Assembly: GCF_010389155.1 (NCBI RefSeq)
Contig: NC_057764.1
Span: forward strand, 16,492,001 to 16,556,000
DNA: 64,000 nt
Origin: Erigeron canadensis
Taxonomy: Eukaryota > Streptophyta > Magnoliopsida > Asterales > Asteraceae
Direction: 5' to 3'
Position numbers and translations under genes: made by a program. Shown one piece after another: positions 10,644 through 22,800 of the stretch (position 1 is its first letter; each line of letters begins with the position of its first letter). The notes under the pieces were generated by a model. The model was given only the letters and a program-made list of their open reading frames with translations. It had not been told where the DNA came from and did not search any database.

Positions 10644-13233
10644 CTTATTTTGTTCTTGATACATTCTTGAAAAACAAAATACAAAAGTTGAAAAGACAAA
10701 AATCAAATACAAAAATATAAAATTTTGAAAAGTAACAAAATGATTTTCTTAATTTTTTTTCCTTTTTCAAAGTGGCTTACATATGCTATGTATGTAACCC
10801 GGGCTTCATAGTTTTATTTATATCAAAGTGGTTTACATATACTATGTATGTAACCCGGTCTTAAAGTTTTATTTATTTCATAATGGCTTGCATATACTCT
10901 GTTTGCAACCCGTACTTCAATGATTTTATTTATTTCCAAAAGAATTATTTTTCCCGCCAAAAGATTCTTTTACTCTCAATTGTTGATATGAGAAGCAAAG
11001 GATTGAACGCCTTTGTGTACTTCTAAGTTGTCTCATCTTGAACAATTAATTGAGTCAAATTTATGCTTAAATGTTTTATTTTGCATCCAACTTGTTGATG
11101 TAAGATGCGAAGGATCGAACGCCTTTGTGTACTCCCTAGTATTCTTACTATGAACATAGTTGTTGAAGCGAAAACTTTATATTTCTTGTTCACTTTTAGA
11201 CTCTCAAAATTTTTCTGTATAGATCACAAACAAAGATTTTACTCTTTTGATTTCACATAAAACAATTTTTGCTCTATCTTTCTATGAAAACACTTTTGAT
11301 ATACCTTTGCATAGATTAAGGGGGAGTTTGTGATTTCAAAATATTAAAAACTTCAAATGTGTTTACAAATCATTTTCATACACACATTTGATGATTTTCA
11401 AATGACTTTTCATCATTTGAAGTTCGGTGTTTAGTTTGCACTTGAGCGATTCGTTCACTCCATGAACTTCATCATCGCCGATGAGTTCTAACCTCGGAGT
11501 TTCTACTTCTTTGTAAGGGTATCTTGAGTGATGATGGTATCGTGCAACTAGGATGGAGGGAGTAAAGTCAAAAAGTGAGAGGTTATGGTGATATGTTGTG
11601 AGAAAAGGGTTAAAACAATTGACACCCTTCCCTAAACTTTCTCAAATCGCCGGGTAAAACACATTTATATCGGATGTCATTTGTTGATATCTTGATTAAG
11701 ACTTCATGGACCCAATGAAGCGATGCACATCTTTACCTAACCACTCAAGTGTTTCTTAACAAATGCTTGTTTCATTTTTCACGGAGATTTTTCACATCTC
11801 TATTGACTCTTCATTTGGAAGATGTTGATATTGAAAAAGGGAGACATTCTGCTCCAGTCCCCGACTTCATTTGATCACTTTGTGTCTAGAGCTATCTTGC
11901 TTGATCATTATTTTGATCCTTATTGATTTTTCTTAAGACACATTTGAGTCATATCTTTGTGATATTATTGCATATCTATGTGATATAGCCGAAACATTTG
12001 TAGTGATATCTTAATTGATATTCCACGATGATCAAATGGAAATCCTACCAATGCTAACATATTTTCCAACATTGAACGTAGGTCTCATAATTACATTTAT
12101 GTGATTATTGAGTAAATGAGAAGTCTATCAGTGACCTCGGATGTTTCCTAACAAATCTTTAAGGATAATAGATTGTGGTTATCGAACGCCTTAGGTGACA
12201 CTGACCATGATTTATATTCTTTGAAGCAATCTCATAGTTGAAAAGCTACAAGACCAAACTATGTTAGAAAATTGCTTTGTGCATACTTCAATGAAAAATA
12301 GGAAATCCGAAAAATGTCATACATTTCTTTCGGTCATTTCATTAATCCTTTTGATTTTTGAACATGTTAACGGATCATCCTTATCCGGTCTTTCATTTCT
12401 TATCTCACAAACACAAAAACCACCATGCAAAAGGTTTCTTTTCGCATTTTATCAATCAATGTTTGCATAATGACATTGGTTCCCAACTTTGTCATTATGA
12501 GAGGGAGAAAAAGATTATGATTGATTGAGAAAGTAAAAGATTATTTGATGGAGTAAAGGAGGAATGAAATGAAATGTAATTGTGATTGAAAAAGAAGTGA
12601 ATTTTGCCGTCGAAATATGTTCTCTTGAAAGTTTTTTTTTCATGAATTAAGGGGGAGCATGATTAATTCAAAGTTTTTGTTCAAAAGTTTACTCTCCAAA
12701 GTGTCTAAGATTGAAATGACAAAGATCAAAGCTACAAAAGTTGAAAGATTGATTGGAAGATTCAAGACAAAGAAGTAAAACTTCGAAAGAGTCTTCATCA
12801 ACACATTTCATTCAAGATCTTCAAATCAAGAAGCTTCAATGCATATATCAAGGGGGAGAGTTTAAGTTTTTGATACTTTATTCCAAGAAAAAAAAATTTC
12901 ATTCAAGAATCGAAGATTGAAGAACCAAAGCCAAATTTATACCTTCCGCACTTGAAAAGACAACTCTGATTCACGGTTCAACAATTTTCAAAGATTCTAG
13001 ACTCATTCATTTTATTTTTTGTTCAAACAGAACATTGAGAATTTCATCATGTTTTAACTACAAGAAGTCCAAGACCAAGATTGATTCAAGTTCTCCAGAG
13101 ACAATGAGAAAGCTTTGAAGACTTGTTTCATCACACCAATTGTCTTCACCATCGGGCTCATCAACTTAATTCCTACAAGACAAAATAACACGTACTTCAT
13201 TCATTCATTACAATATATCACTAAGGGGGAAAA
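10644..13233 (+). other. non-coding 3' region of copia I with repeated polypurine tracts
   Basis: No coding sequence is visible in 2.6 kb after RNase H (a 69-codon frame at 12261 has no recognisable features). It holds three tandem units of about 60-70 bp (10763-10935), three copies of a GAACGCC-containing block (11001, 11113, 12181), and four AAGGGGGA-type tracts at 11317-11326, 12647-12657, 12849-12858 and 13221-13233. Multiple polypurine tracts upstream of the 3' LTR are a known Sirevirus trait; only the last lies where plus-strand priming is needed. Confidence 0.7.
10763..10935 (+). repeat. three tandem units after copia I pol
   Basis: Three diverged units of 60-70 bp, each carrying CAAAGTGG or CATAATGG, then CATATACTATGTATGTAACCC or a variant, then TTTTATTTAT. 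The inner CATATGCTATGTATG-type segment is itself nearly self-complementary. Confidence 0.7.
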
Positions 13234-13553
13234 TGTTAGAAATCCAAAAATAGTGATAAATTGTAATTTAAGTTAGTGGACTTAATTGTTATTAAGATAT
13301 GGTGAAATGATTTCTAATGTTGAGGGGTTAGATATGACAATAAGGATATTTGTAATATTAGAGTATAAATACCCTTAATACATTAGAAATCATAACAACC
13401 ATTAAGCGTTTTATCCATATTTACACATACAACATATTCAGATCGTCTCTTTCTCTCTCTCTAGAAAATCACACACACTAAACACACCAAGAACACACAC
13501 ACTTGAAACGCCATTGTTTTGATCTAATCCATAGCAGAAATCGTGTTATTACA
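13234..13553 (+). repeat. 3' LTR of copia I
   Basis: 320 bp, directly after the polypurine tract CTAAGGGGGAAAA (13221-13233); ends ATTACA and is followed by the CTTAA target duplication. Confidence 0.95.
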
Positions 13554-13558
13554 CTTAA

Positions 13559-15290
13559 ATGAAACGACAACTAAAATTTTTATTTAATACTAGCGATCGA
13601 TGTCCGGGATGAATGTGCAATGAATATGGTTAATGAGATCCATTCGGAGATCTTCGTGAACGTTTGAATCCTGAATCTCTGCCAGTCGAGCATCCGATGG
13701 CTGTGGCGCAACCGGAGGATCTGGAATATAATCATGACATAATGCGTGGTCCTCGTCTTTTAAAATCATGTTGTGAAGAATACAACACGCATACATGATC
13801 TTATGGATGGGGGTTTCTTCCATTTGTCATGTCGGTTCTCTAAGTATTTTCCATTTTTTTTTATAATACCAAAACCTCGCTCCGCATCCTTCCTTGCAGC
13901 CTCCTTTGCCTTAGCAAATCGAAACCTTTTCTCACCAGTTGGATGAGAAATCATTTTCACAAACATCGCATATTTTGTGTAGATCCCATCCACGAGATAA
14001 TACGGGTACTTATATTCGGTTCCATTTAAAGTGAAAGGAACCATCGGTGTTGTGCCGTCTTCAAAGCCATTGAACAAAGGAGATTGGTTCCACACATTAA
14101 TGTCGTTGTTTGAACCGGCAACACCAAAGTATGCGTGCCAAATCCAATAATCCTATGACACCGTCGGCACGTCACCTCGCGTGTACTGGCCACGCCAAGC
14201 CATTGGACAATTATCCCAAGCTCAGTGTGTACAATCAAGACTCCCTATATGCACATCTATTAAAGCGAAAGTATTAACTAAACTACGTGATATATATATA
14301 TATATATACACATTATTAAACAGAAATTATTAAGTAAGCTACGTAATATAAGTAAATATATACCTAACATACCGGGAAAATCATGATAAGACGCATGATG
14401 ATCAAAAATGTGTTACATATCATTACGCGTTGGCCTACGCAAATATTCATGCTGGTATAACCTAATGACTCCGTCATAAAAAGCATTAAGGGTGTCACGT
14501 GACGATCTTTCCGACATATTTAAGTAATCATCTAAACTGTCGGGATTACTACCGTATCCTAACTGGCGAACTGTAGATGTGCATCTCTGTAAAGCCGAGA
14601 ACCCCATTTTCCCACGACCTTCGACCCTCCTTTGAAAGTATTCAAAATTGTTTTCCAGACCTGTAGCTATCTTCACAAACAACCGTCTACTCATCCGAAA
14701 CCGTTGTCTAAAAAGCATCATCAAATTTCGGGTCCTTGGCAAAGTAATCTCGAACAAGACGGTTGTGCGACTCAATACGATTGTCTCTGTTTGTATACTT
14801 TCTTGAAGAGGAGGCAGTATCACAAACATCTTGTTCAATCGCATAATGCGCCATTCTGAAGAGATTGATATATCGTTCCGTCGTGTCGTATGAGCTCGAG
14901 TCCGATTGCATATTTGGGGGTGTTGGGCCGTTTCCCGAAAATATATGATTGTTGAAGAAAGGGTTCATGACTTTTGTTTAATAAAATATATGTGTATATA
15001 TGATAATATGTGTGTGTATTGTGTTGTGTTTGAAGAAAAAAAAACACAGCCTGTGCGAAAAATAAGAAAGAAGAAAAAAAGAGAAAGAAGAAGAGGAGAA
15101 GGAATCGTTGGGGGTGGGACCCATGTGATTTTTTATTTATTATTTTTTTAAGCTCCTAACGTTCGAAATAATAACCGGCACCACAACCGGTACCACTGTC
15201 ACCAAATCCCTCCCCACCCTACCGTTACCGGGGGGTCGGAGCGGTGTGCCAACCGGTACCCCTCCCCTCCACAGGGCGCTCCGTCCACTC
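13559..15290 (-). mobile_element. right arm of the PIF/Harbinger transposon with transposase
   Basis: Continues the element whose left arm is 1842-2075. It contains the transposase pseudogene on the minus strand and ends in a GC-rich inverted-repeat region (GGGCGCTCCGTCCACTC, about 15273-15289). Without copia I the element is about 2 kb. No second (Myb-like) ORF, normally needed by autonomous Harbinger elements, can be seen. Terminal repeats are imperfect, so outer limits are approximate. Confidence 0.65.
13590..14968 (-). pseudogene. PIF/Harbinger transposase, decayed, with an intron
   Basis: DDE transposase that would cut and paste the element. Read on the minus strand: N-terminal region from MNPFFNNHIF (14968), a segment with FRQRFRMSRRLF (about 14710), then the catalytic core with the three acidic residues still visible in GSLDCTH (about 14240), SNNDINVWNQSPLF (about 14100) and KDAERGFG (about 13885), ending at the IMYACCILHNMI motif (about 13790) and TAG near 13590. 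An intron fits 14363 down to 14245: AG/GTATAT donor after GML, TATAG acceptor before GSLD, with a (TA) tract inside. Damage: frameshift near 14712, stops at about 14395, 14225 and 14155, a likely short deletion before DYWIWHAYFG, and frameshift near 13830. Conserved plant Harbinger motifs make the family assignment firm. Confidence 0.85.
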
Positions 15291-16240
15291 TGATACATTA
15301 ATAGGAAACCTCCTTGTAAGTGTTGTAACATCCCGAACTTTTTATCTAACGGTTGACTTGAGTCGGTAAGTCAACACTACGTGTCCGTTAAATCTCTAGG
15401 AGATTTAATGCTTAGATGTGTTTAACGTGCTATACATGTGAGGCTTAAATTTCTTAATGATTGATGTACTAATGTTTTTAAGGTTTACTTTTATGCCTTT
15501 AGAGGTGCTAGAAGTGTTTAACGAGTTGTATGTATTCTCCATAGGTGTTTTTAGCCTAATATGAGCCATAAGGAAGTCTAGGGACTAGTTTTGACATAGG
15601 GTGAAGCTTAAAAACGGGATTAAAGGTTAAATTTGACCCTAATTACAATCAAAGATCAGATTCTCCATTTTCTTTCTCAAACCCTAGCTGCCCCTTTGGT
15701 CTCTTGAGCAATCTAAGTACGTTTATTGCGATTTCGGGTGGATTTATGATCAATCGATGCACGTATTAGATCTGTTAATCATCCTACAAGGTGTAGATGG
15801 TAATCCTTGCTTATTATCACTCTTTTTCATCCATATAATTCTTTCATACCTGGACCTATTGAGTGATGGTTGATTCCAATCTTTTTGTAATTAGATTAGA
15901 CGATTTCGGGTCATTCGGCAATTGTTATTGCAATCAATATGTATCTTGAGATTTCCTACAAGTATGAAGTTGTTTCTAGAGTCATTTTTATGTTCAAATA
16001 TAACCAATATAGGGTTTACATCTGGGCTTGAGGTTTGATATGGATTCGATTGCATTTGTGAGTCGATTTAGGTCTTTCGGGTGTCAAATCGATTGTAAAA
16101 TGAGTATAATGAATCCATGAATCAATTGATGATTTCATAATGATAATTAAGTCTTAATTTGATGTGTATAAACTATAGAGGTCATGATTGCTTGACATGG
16201 ATGTTTGAAAGTGGAAATTGTTTGCAAAACAAAGGGTTAA

Positions 16241-16273
16241 TTAGGGTTTAGGGTTTAGGGTTTAGGGTTTAGG
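16241..16273 (+). repeat. interstitial telomere-type repeat (TTTAGGG)n
   Basis: About 4.7 perfect units of the plant telomere heptamer inside LTR A. Not present at the matching place in element C. Confidence 0.9.
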
Positions 16274-16470
16274 ACGAATTCTGCAGACTTGTCTTGAAAA
16301 CGTCATAAATCAATCATGAGAGAACTTCAGGAGTCAAACTTTATATTTCTGGAAAGGTCTTTAAATTTCATACATTTCTTAAGAACTACATTTTGGCTCA
16401 TATTGTTTTCTTGAGGTCGAAAAGTCATCTGCAAGTGAAGGGCGCGAGCCAGTCTTTCGACCAGCACCTC

Positions 16471-16503
16471 ATATGCGGCGCATATAAGTTATGTGCGGCA
16501 TAT
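16471..16503. repeat. ATATGCGGCGCATAT palindrome array, truncated
   Basis: One perfect 15-bp palindrome with an unpaired centre (16471-16485) and a second, degraded copy starting ATGTGCGGCATAT (16491-16503), cut off at the junction with copia II. Confidence 0.65.
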
Positions 16504-17384
16504 ACAGGTTAAGCAACTGATGACTTCCTCCAGTTGAGATCTGAAGACTAGAATCTGAAGACCTTCCAGTTGAAGTCGAAGACAACAAATGGAAGACAGA
16601 GATTGGCAATGGCAGCGAAGCCCAGTTGACAATCTACCAGATTAATCAACTGGAGAATCCTCCAGTGTAAATGCACTTACAAAGCTTTACACTGATCACG
16701 AGGAGGACCTTTTACACTACATCCTTTTAACCGGACAATAATCTTGTCTGTGGATAAAAGTGCAAAGATGTAGAGTGGTTGAATAAAGTAACCTTTTGTC
16801 TTACTTTATTTAGTACACACAAAGGATTATTTAACAATACTTTTGTGTGCTGTCAACCATATTTGTACGTCGAAGTTGAGATCCCAATGCTCATACTTCG
16901 ACTATAAATAGAGGTCCTTGCACAAGCATTTTCACAACTTTGAAAATACATACATTCTGCAATATTGGTGAACTTGTGCAATATTCTCTCAATCGCAAAA
17001 AGGAACATTTCACAACTCTAAGTGTTTCGATTATTTAGGAGAATTTCCAAGTTTAGATCAATTGTATTTCATAGGTTGTTAGGATATTTACATTCTTGTA
17101 TTATCTTGGTTGCGCAACAACCTTGTATTTTATTTGAACAATTAACAAATAAAATACACTTGAAAAATACATATTGTCTCACCAATTTATATACTTGTGA
17201 TTTATATTATTGCATTGTATTTACTTATTTATACTGTCACCTTAATAAGTTTACCTCCAGTTAGCCTGGTACACAATCAATCTAAACTGGTCAAGTCCAG
17301 ATTAATTGATTGTGTTGCAAAGTTCACTCACCATTGACATTGAGGTGTCTTCAGCACCCATCTAGCAATAGTTTGGGACTTACA
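16503..17384 (+). repeat. 5' LTR of copia II, lacking its first 94 bp
   Basis: Starts TACAGGTTAAGC, equal to 26004 in the 3' LTR, and ends GGGACTTACA. It keeps a TATA-like CTATAAATAGAGG (about 16901) and downstream leader, but the hairpin GCTCTCCAG...CTGGAGAGC present in the 3' LTR (25940-25963) is gone. Confidence 0.9.
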
Positions 17385-17386
17385 AG

Positions 17387-17398
17387 TGGTATCAGAGC
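17387..17398 (+). promoter_or_regulatory. primer-binding site of copia II (tRNA-iMet)
   Basis: TGGTATCAGAGC two bases after the LTR end; identical to the site in copia I. Confidence 0.95.
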
Positions 17399-17442
17399 AG
17401 GCAGGTTGAATTGTTTCAGTTCTATAACCTAGGTCTGCTTCG

Positions 17443-19850
17443 ATGGCTGCTGAAGGTGAGAATGGTTATGGTCCAAATGAATATAATCCTAATGTTACAA
17501 CTCATTTAAATACTAACCCTCCTCCTCCTCATCCTCCTACTCCTAGAGCTAACCATGTCCATGTACATTACTCCAACACTCCTGTTCCCAAATTCGATGG
17601 GAATGGTGAGACCTTTGGTACATGGAAAGCTAGAATGCTGTTGCATTTTGGTGGGATAGAGAGGTATATGTTGAAAATCCTTAAGGATGGACCATATATA
17701 CCCATGTCCAGTGGTGTTAGCCTCTTCTTGACCCTACTGGGAGAAGAGGCACCAGGGAAAAGTCTGAGGAACATTGGTCAGACGAGGATCGCAGACTGGT
17801 TGATCTTGATACCAGACTGAAAAACATGATCCTTGCTACTGTTCCTGAGGAACTAATTCCAACACTTGTGCTATTTCCTAGTGCTAAATCTATGTGGGAT
17901 GAATTAGTTCTCCAGTTTGAAGGAGGAAATGACACCATTGTCACCAGAAAGGTTGCTCTTAACAAGAAGTATGAATCCTTCTTTGCTCTTCGCAATGAAA
18001 GCTTAACTGATACTTACACCAGATTTACTGGCCTAATTAATCAACTTAGAGGCTTAGGAGTGGAGAAGGATAAGGATATTCTCCTTGAGAAATTCTGTGA
18101 TGTCTTGCCATCCAAATGGGCACACATGGTTCTTGTCTTAAGACAAGGTAAGACCTTGCATAGCCATACTCTTGCTTCCCTTTATGGAGCCTTCAGATTA
18201 ACTGAAGATAATGATGCTACAAAAATATTGGCTGAGCAAGATGCTTTAAACCATGCTCAGAGTTCCAAGGGAGCCAACCTTACTGGGCAACCTTGTGCTG
18301 CTTTAATGTCTGCTGAGAATGTCCAGTTACATTCTATGAAAGAGATGTTAAACAACTTACTGAACTCTGGCCTAACCACAAATCTAAGTAATGGTTGTGA
18401 GGAAACTGACGATGATGATCTGGTAGCCATGATTGCTAAAACCTTTAATAGGTTCAAGCATAAATCTAATTGATTTAATGGGTCCAATAATGCTTCCAGT
18501 TCAAATTCTCTGGATAAGGCCAACCTTATCTGCTACAAATGTGGTAAGAAAGGTCATTTCATGAAGGAATGCAGATCTAGTCAGATGAACAACCAAACTG
18601 GTCCTGTTGTCCCAAATCTTGTTAAAACTTATGATTATAAGGCCAAATACAAGAAACTTAAGGCCCAGATTGCTCTCATGTCTCTTGAACAAGAAAAAGA
18701 GAAAGAAAAGAACAAGTGCATGATGGCTCAAACTGAAGGGAAATGGGAACTCTCTGATGATTCATCTGATCATGAGGAAGAGATTAGAGATGTGTGTTTC
18801 ATGGCATTAGAAAATCAACAACCAGTGGTGAAAGATGATGTTGTTTCTGGAAGATGGGTGGACATCATTTTAAAGAAGGTAAGAGATTATGATGTCGAGT
18901 TAGATACAGAACTAAAACTGGATATTGCTGAATTATTGAATGATGACCTGTTATTTGTTGAAACCATGAGAACTGATTGTGAAAGATACTTGGAAACAGT
19001 TTTGGTTGAATTTAACAACATGAAAGGTCAAATAAATGATTTGCAAAGTGTCCAGTTGGCTCTCAAAGAGTCAGATTTGAAAAATGAGGCATTGGAAAGA
19101 GATAACCAAAAACTAAAATTTGATCTTGAAAAGGAACACATGGTTATCAATTCTTGGGTACAAGCATCTGGTAAAAATTATGACGCTTTTTCAAAAACCA
19201 TTGATGCTCAAAAAACTGCCTGGAAATCTAGTGATCTTCAGATGGCAGCTGTTTTACCCACAATTCACCAAATGCCAAAATCTGTTAGAGTTGAAACTCC
19301 TTATGACTCCTCTGACCCTGCCAAATCTGAATCCATTGAGACCAACCCAGTTGAGGTCAAAACTAGAGACAAGAAGACTAAAGCTCCAGTTAAAAAGGAA
19401 TCTAGTGACATTCCTCTACCTCACAAGTCTAATGAGTCCAAAAATCAAAAAACTAAAACCCCCGCTGAGCCCAAGTCCATGGGCCAGCAGCCTGATGAGA
19501 AAAACATTTTGTTAAAGATGGAGAATCAACTCCAAAATTTGTCAAGGCAGGTACAAAGTTGTACTGCCAGAATTAAAAATTTGGAAGGAGCTTCATCTTC
19601 TTCAGTTGAAAAACAAAATGTCAAAACCCCTCCTCAAAAACAAAAGACAAAGCAATCTGCTCCGAAAGGAGCAAAATCTAAAAAGAAAAAGGAGGCTAAA
19701 ATTCTACTCAAACCAATTGTTTTTACTCCTGAAGCTGGAGAGAACCCTCCAGTTTCTTCATCCAGTTCTACACCAAGTCAAGCTCCTGAGACTTCTCAGA
19801 AGGAGTCCAGTGGACCCATCAAGAAAAGATGGGTTCACAAAAATAACTAA
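17443..19850 (+). pseudogene. gag: gag of copia II, decayed
   Basis: Structural polyprotein. ATG 17443 (MAAEGENGYG) lies only 44 bp after the primer site, unlike the 1.2 kb leader of copia I. Features in order: proline-rich start, copia gag core (FDGNGETFGTWKARM, about 17590), a one-base frame change near 17715-17730, the gag-UBN2-type region (LDTRLKNMI, SMWDEL), stop TGA 18471-18473, CCHC knuckle CYKCGKKGHFMKEC at 18531-18572, then a long acidic, coiled-coil and finally Lys/Pro/Ser-rich tail ending KKRWVHKNN at TAA 19848-19850. About 800 codons, long for copia but normal for a Sirevirus. The protease aspartate codon follows 50 bp after the stop in another frame. Confidence 0.88.
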
Positions 19851-19870
19851 TTGTTTACTTTGGTGTAAAG

Positions 19871-22800
19871 GGCGATCGAAAGAAGAATATCTGGTATCTG
19901 GACAGCGCTGCTAGCCGGACTATGACCGGATGTAAGCCCCTGCTGGAAGAGTTCACTGTCTGTGATGGACCGGCAGTGACATTTGGTAATGATGGAAATG
20001 GGAAAACTGAAGGATATGGTGTTGTTGACAATGGGCAGATCCAGTTCACAAGAGTTGCATTTGTTAATGGTTTGAAATATAACCTGATAAGTGTCAGTCA
20101 ACTTTGTGATGATGGATATAGGGTACTGTTCGATATTGCTCAAGGCACTGTTTTTAACAAGGATTGGAAGGTGGTGATGATTGCACCAAGAAAAGGGAAT
20201 GTGTACATCATGGACATGGAGCCTGCTCCAAAAGAACATTATTTCTATGTCAAGGCTGATGAGGATACCAACTGGCTGTGGCATAAACGGTTATCCCACC
20301 TTAATTTCAAAAATATCAACAAGTTGTCAAGAAAGCAACTGGTGGATGGGATACCTTTGTTTTCCTTTAAAAAGGAGAAGCCACGTCCAGGGTGTGAAAT
20401 GGGCAAGAAGAAAAGAGCCAGTTTCAAGGCCTGGCAGAATTTCAGTATCACTGAACCTCTTCACATGCTTCATATGGATCTCTTTGGTCAAGTGAATGTT
20501 CAAACTAAAGCTGGCAAGAAATACACTTTAGTTGTAGTCGATGAATACACCAGATATTGTTGGGTGATATTTATTAGATCAAAGAGTGATGCACCTGATG
20601 AAATTATCTCTCTCATCAAAAGAATTGAACTCCAATATACCAAGAAAGTGTGTCAGTTATGAAGTGATAATGGTACAGAATTCATTAATAAAGAACTGGA
20701 GACATTTTGCACTTACACTGGCATTTCTCAAAACTTCTCGTCAGCTCGTTCTCCAGAGCAAAATGGTGTGGTTGAAAGAAAGAATCGCACATTGATTGAA
20801 GCTGCCAGAAGTATGTTATCTGAATCTGGTCTTCCCACCTGTTTTTGGGCTGAAGCTGTGGTAACTGCTTGTCACACCCAAAACCGGTCAGTTTATGTCA
20901 AGAGACATAGGAAGACTGCCTATGAAGTCCTCAGGAATCGTAAACCAAATATTGGATACTTTCATGTATTTGGTTGTCCAGTTTATTTCTTAAACGATTC
21001 TAGTCAGTTGGGAAAGTTTGATGCAAAAGCTGACGAAGGTGTCTTTGTGGGGTATTCAGATATAAGAAAAGCCTATAGAGTTTATAATCATAGACTCCAA
21101 AAGGTACATGAGACAATTCATGTCACTTTCGATGAATCAAATGAATCAATCAACAAAAAACCAAGCCTTGATTTATCTTCAGTTGTGTCAGTTGATTTTG
21201 GTGTATCTGATCAAGTTCATCAATCAGTTACTGCACCAGAAAATGTTTCCAGTCATCAATACTTGGAACCAGTTAAGGAAAATAAGAGCTCCAGTAACAC
21301 CTCATTTTATCCCTCTATCAGTTTTAACCTACCTGAAAAACTGGTAATTGGATCAGATGTACGTGACACAACAACATCAGAACCAGTTCAAGCTTCTCCA
21401 GTTCTTCAAGATATACCTTTGTCTGAAGATAATCGCGTTAACTCTCCAGTTGACACTGATGATGAAGTTGAAGTAGTTTGGACTGATCCTCCTCCAGTTG
21501 CTACATCTGTTGGAGATCGTCAGGTGTCTTGCACTGATGTTGTAGTATATCAACCTAGTCAATACACTAAATGGACTACTGCTCATCCCATCGAGCAGAT
21601 TATTGGCAATCCAGATAGTGGGGTTCAGACTAGAAGAGCCACAAGTGATCAATGCTTGAACGTCACCTTCTTATCACTGATTGAACCGAAGAAGATTGAC
21701 GAGGCTTTGGCAGATCCAAGCTGGGTTGAAGCTATGCAAGAAGAACTCAACCAGTTCGAAAGGAACAATGTTTGGGAACTTGTTCCTTGTCCTCCAGGGT
21801 TAAAGAAAGAACCCATTGGAACGAGGTGGGTCTACCGGAACAAGATGGATGAAGATGGCAATGTTGTAAGGAACAAAGCAAGATTGGTTGGCAAGGGTTA
21901 TTGTCAAGCAGAAGGTGTTGATTTCAATGAAACTTTTGCTCCAGTTGCAAGACTTGAAGCCATTAGAATTTTCTTGGCTTATGCTGCTCATTTGCAATTC
22001 AAAGTCTTCCAGATGGATGTCAAAAGTGCGTTTCTGAATGGCAAGTTGGAAGAAGAAGTGTATGATAAGCAGACTCCAGGTTTCGTGAATGAAAAGCATC
22101 CTCACTGGGTATATAGACTAAACAAAGCCTTGTATGGTCTTCGTCAAGCCCCAAGAGCCTGGTATGACACTCTAACTAAACATCTTCTCAACAACGGTTT
22201 TCAAAGAGGTGCAATAGATAATACCTTGTTTATCTTGAAAGAAAAAGGTAATATCTTACTGGTACAAATTTATGTTGATGACATCATATTTGGGTCAACT
22301 GATGATGAAATGTGTAAAAGGTTTTCAAAAATTATGTCTCAAGAATATGAGATGAGTTTAATGGGTGAATTAACATTTTTCTTAGGTTTACAAATTAAAC
22401 AAACCATGGATGGTATTTTTATTAACCAAGAAAAATATGTCAGAGATTTGTTAAGAAAATACAAGTATGATTCTATTCCATTGAAAACCACACCTATTTC
22501 AGCTCCATTAAATTTGGACTCTGACCCAAATGGAAAACCAGTGGACCAAAAGGAATATCGTGGAATGGTTAGTTCACTGATGTATTTAACTGCCAGTCGA
22601 CCAGATATTATGTTTGCAACATGTCTATGTGCCAGATTTCAGGCTAATCCAAAAGAATCACATTTGCATGCTGTTAAACGCATTTTCAGATACCTGAAAG
22701 GGTGCCCTAGCCTTGGTCTTTGGTATCCCAAAGGCTTAGGGTTAGATCTAATGGGTTATTCAGATTCAGATCATGCAGGTTGTAAGATTGATAGAAAATC

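Larger units (their letters stand above)
2076..13553 (+). mobile_element. copia I: complete Sirevirus-like Ty1/copia retrotransposon
   Basis: An 11.5 kb element with LTRs 2076-2397 and 13234-13553, both TGTTAG...ATTACA, flanked by a perfect 5-bp target duplication CTTAA (2071-2075 and 13554-13558). The primer site TGGTATCAGAGC (2400-2411) matches initiator tRNA-Met. The order is a 1.2 kb leader, very long gag, protease-integrase-RT-RNase H, then 2.6 kb of non-coding 3' region with four AAGGGGGA tracts, the last directly before the 3' LTR. Integrase before RT marks Ty1/copia; long gag plus repeated polypurine tracts fits Sirevirus. The LTRs differ at only a few positions but both ORFs are disabled. 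It sits inside a Harbinger transposon. Confidence 0.95.

Noticed and set aside
14632..15151. Plus-strand ORFs opposite the Harbinger transposase
   Set aside because: Shadows of the minus-strand transposase frames and of an A-rich tract.
16241..16273. Possible chromosome end
   Set aside because: Only about five telomere units, inside an LTR with sequence continuing on both sides.
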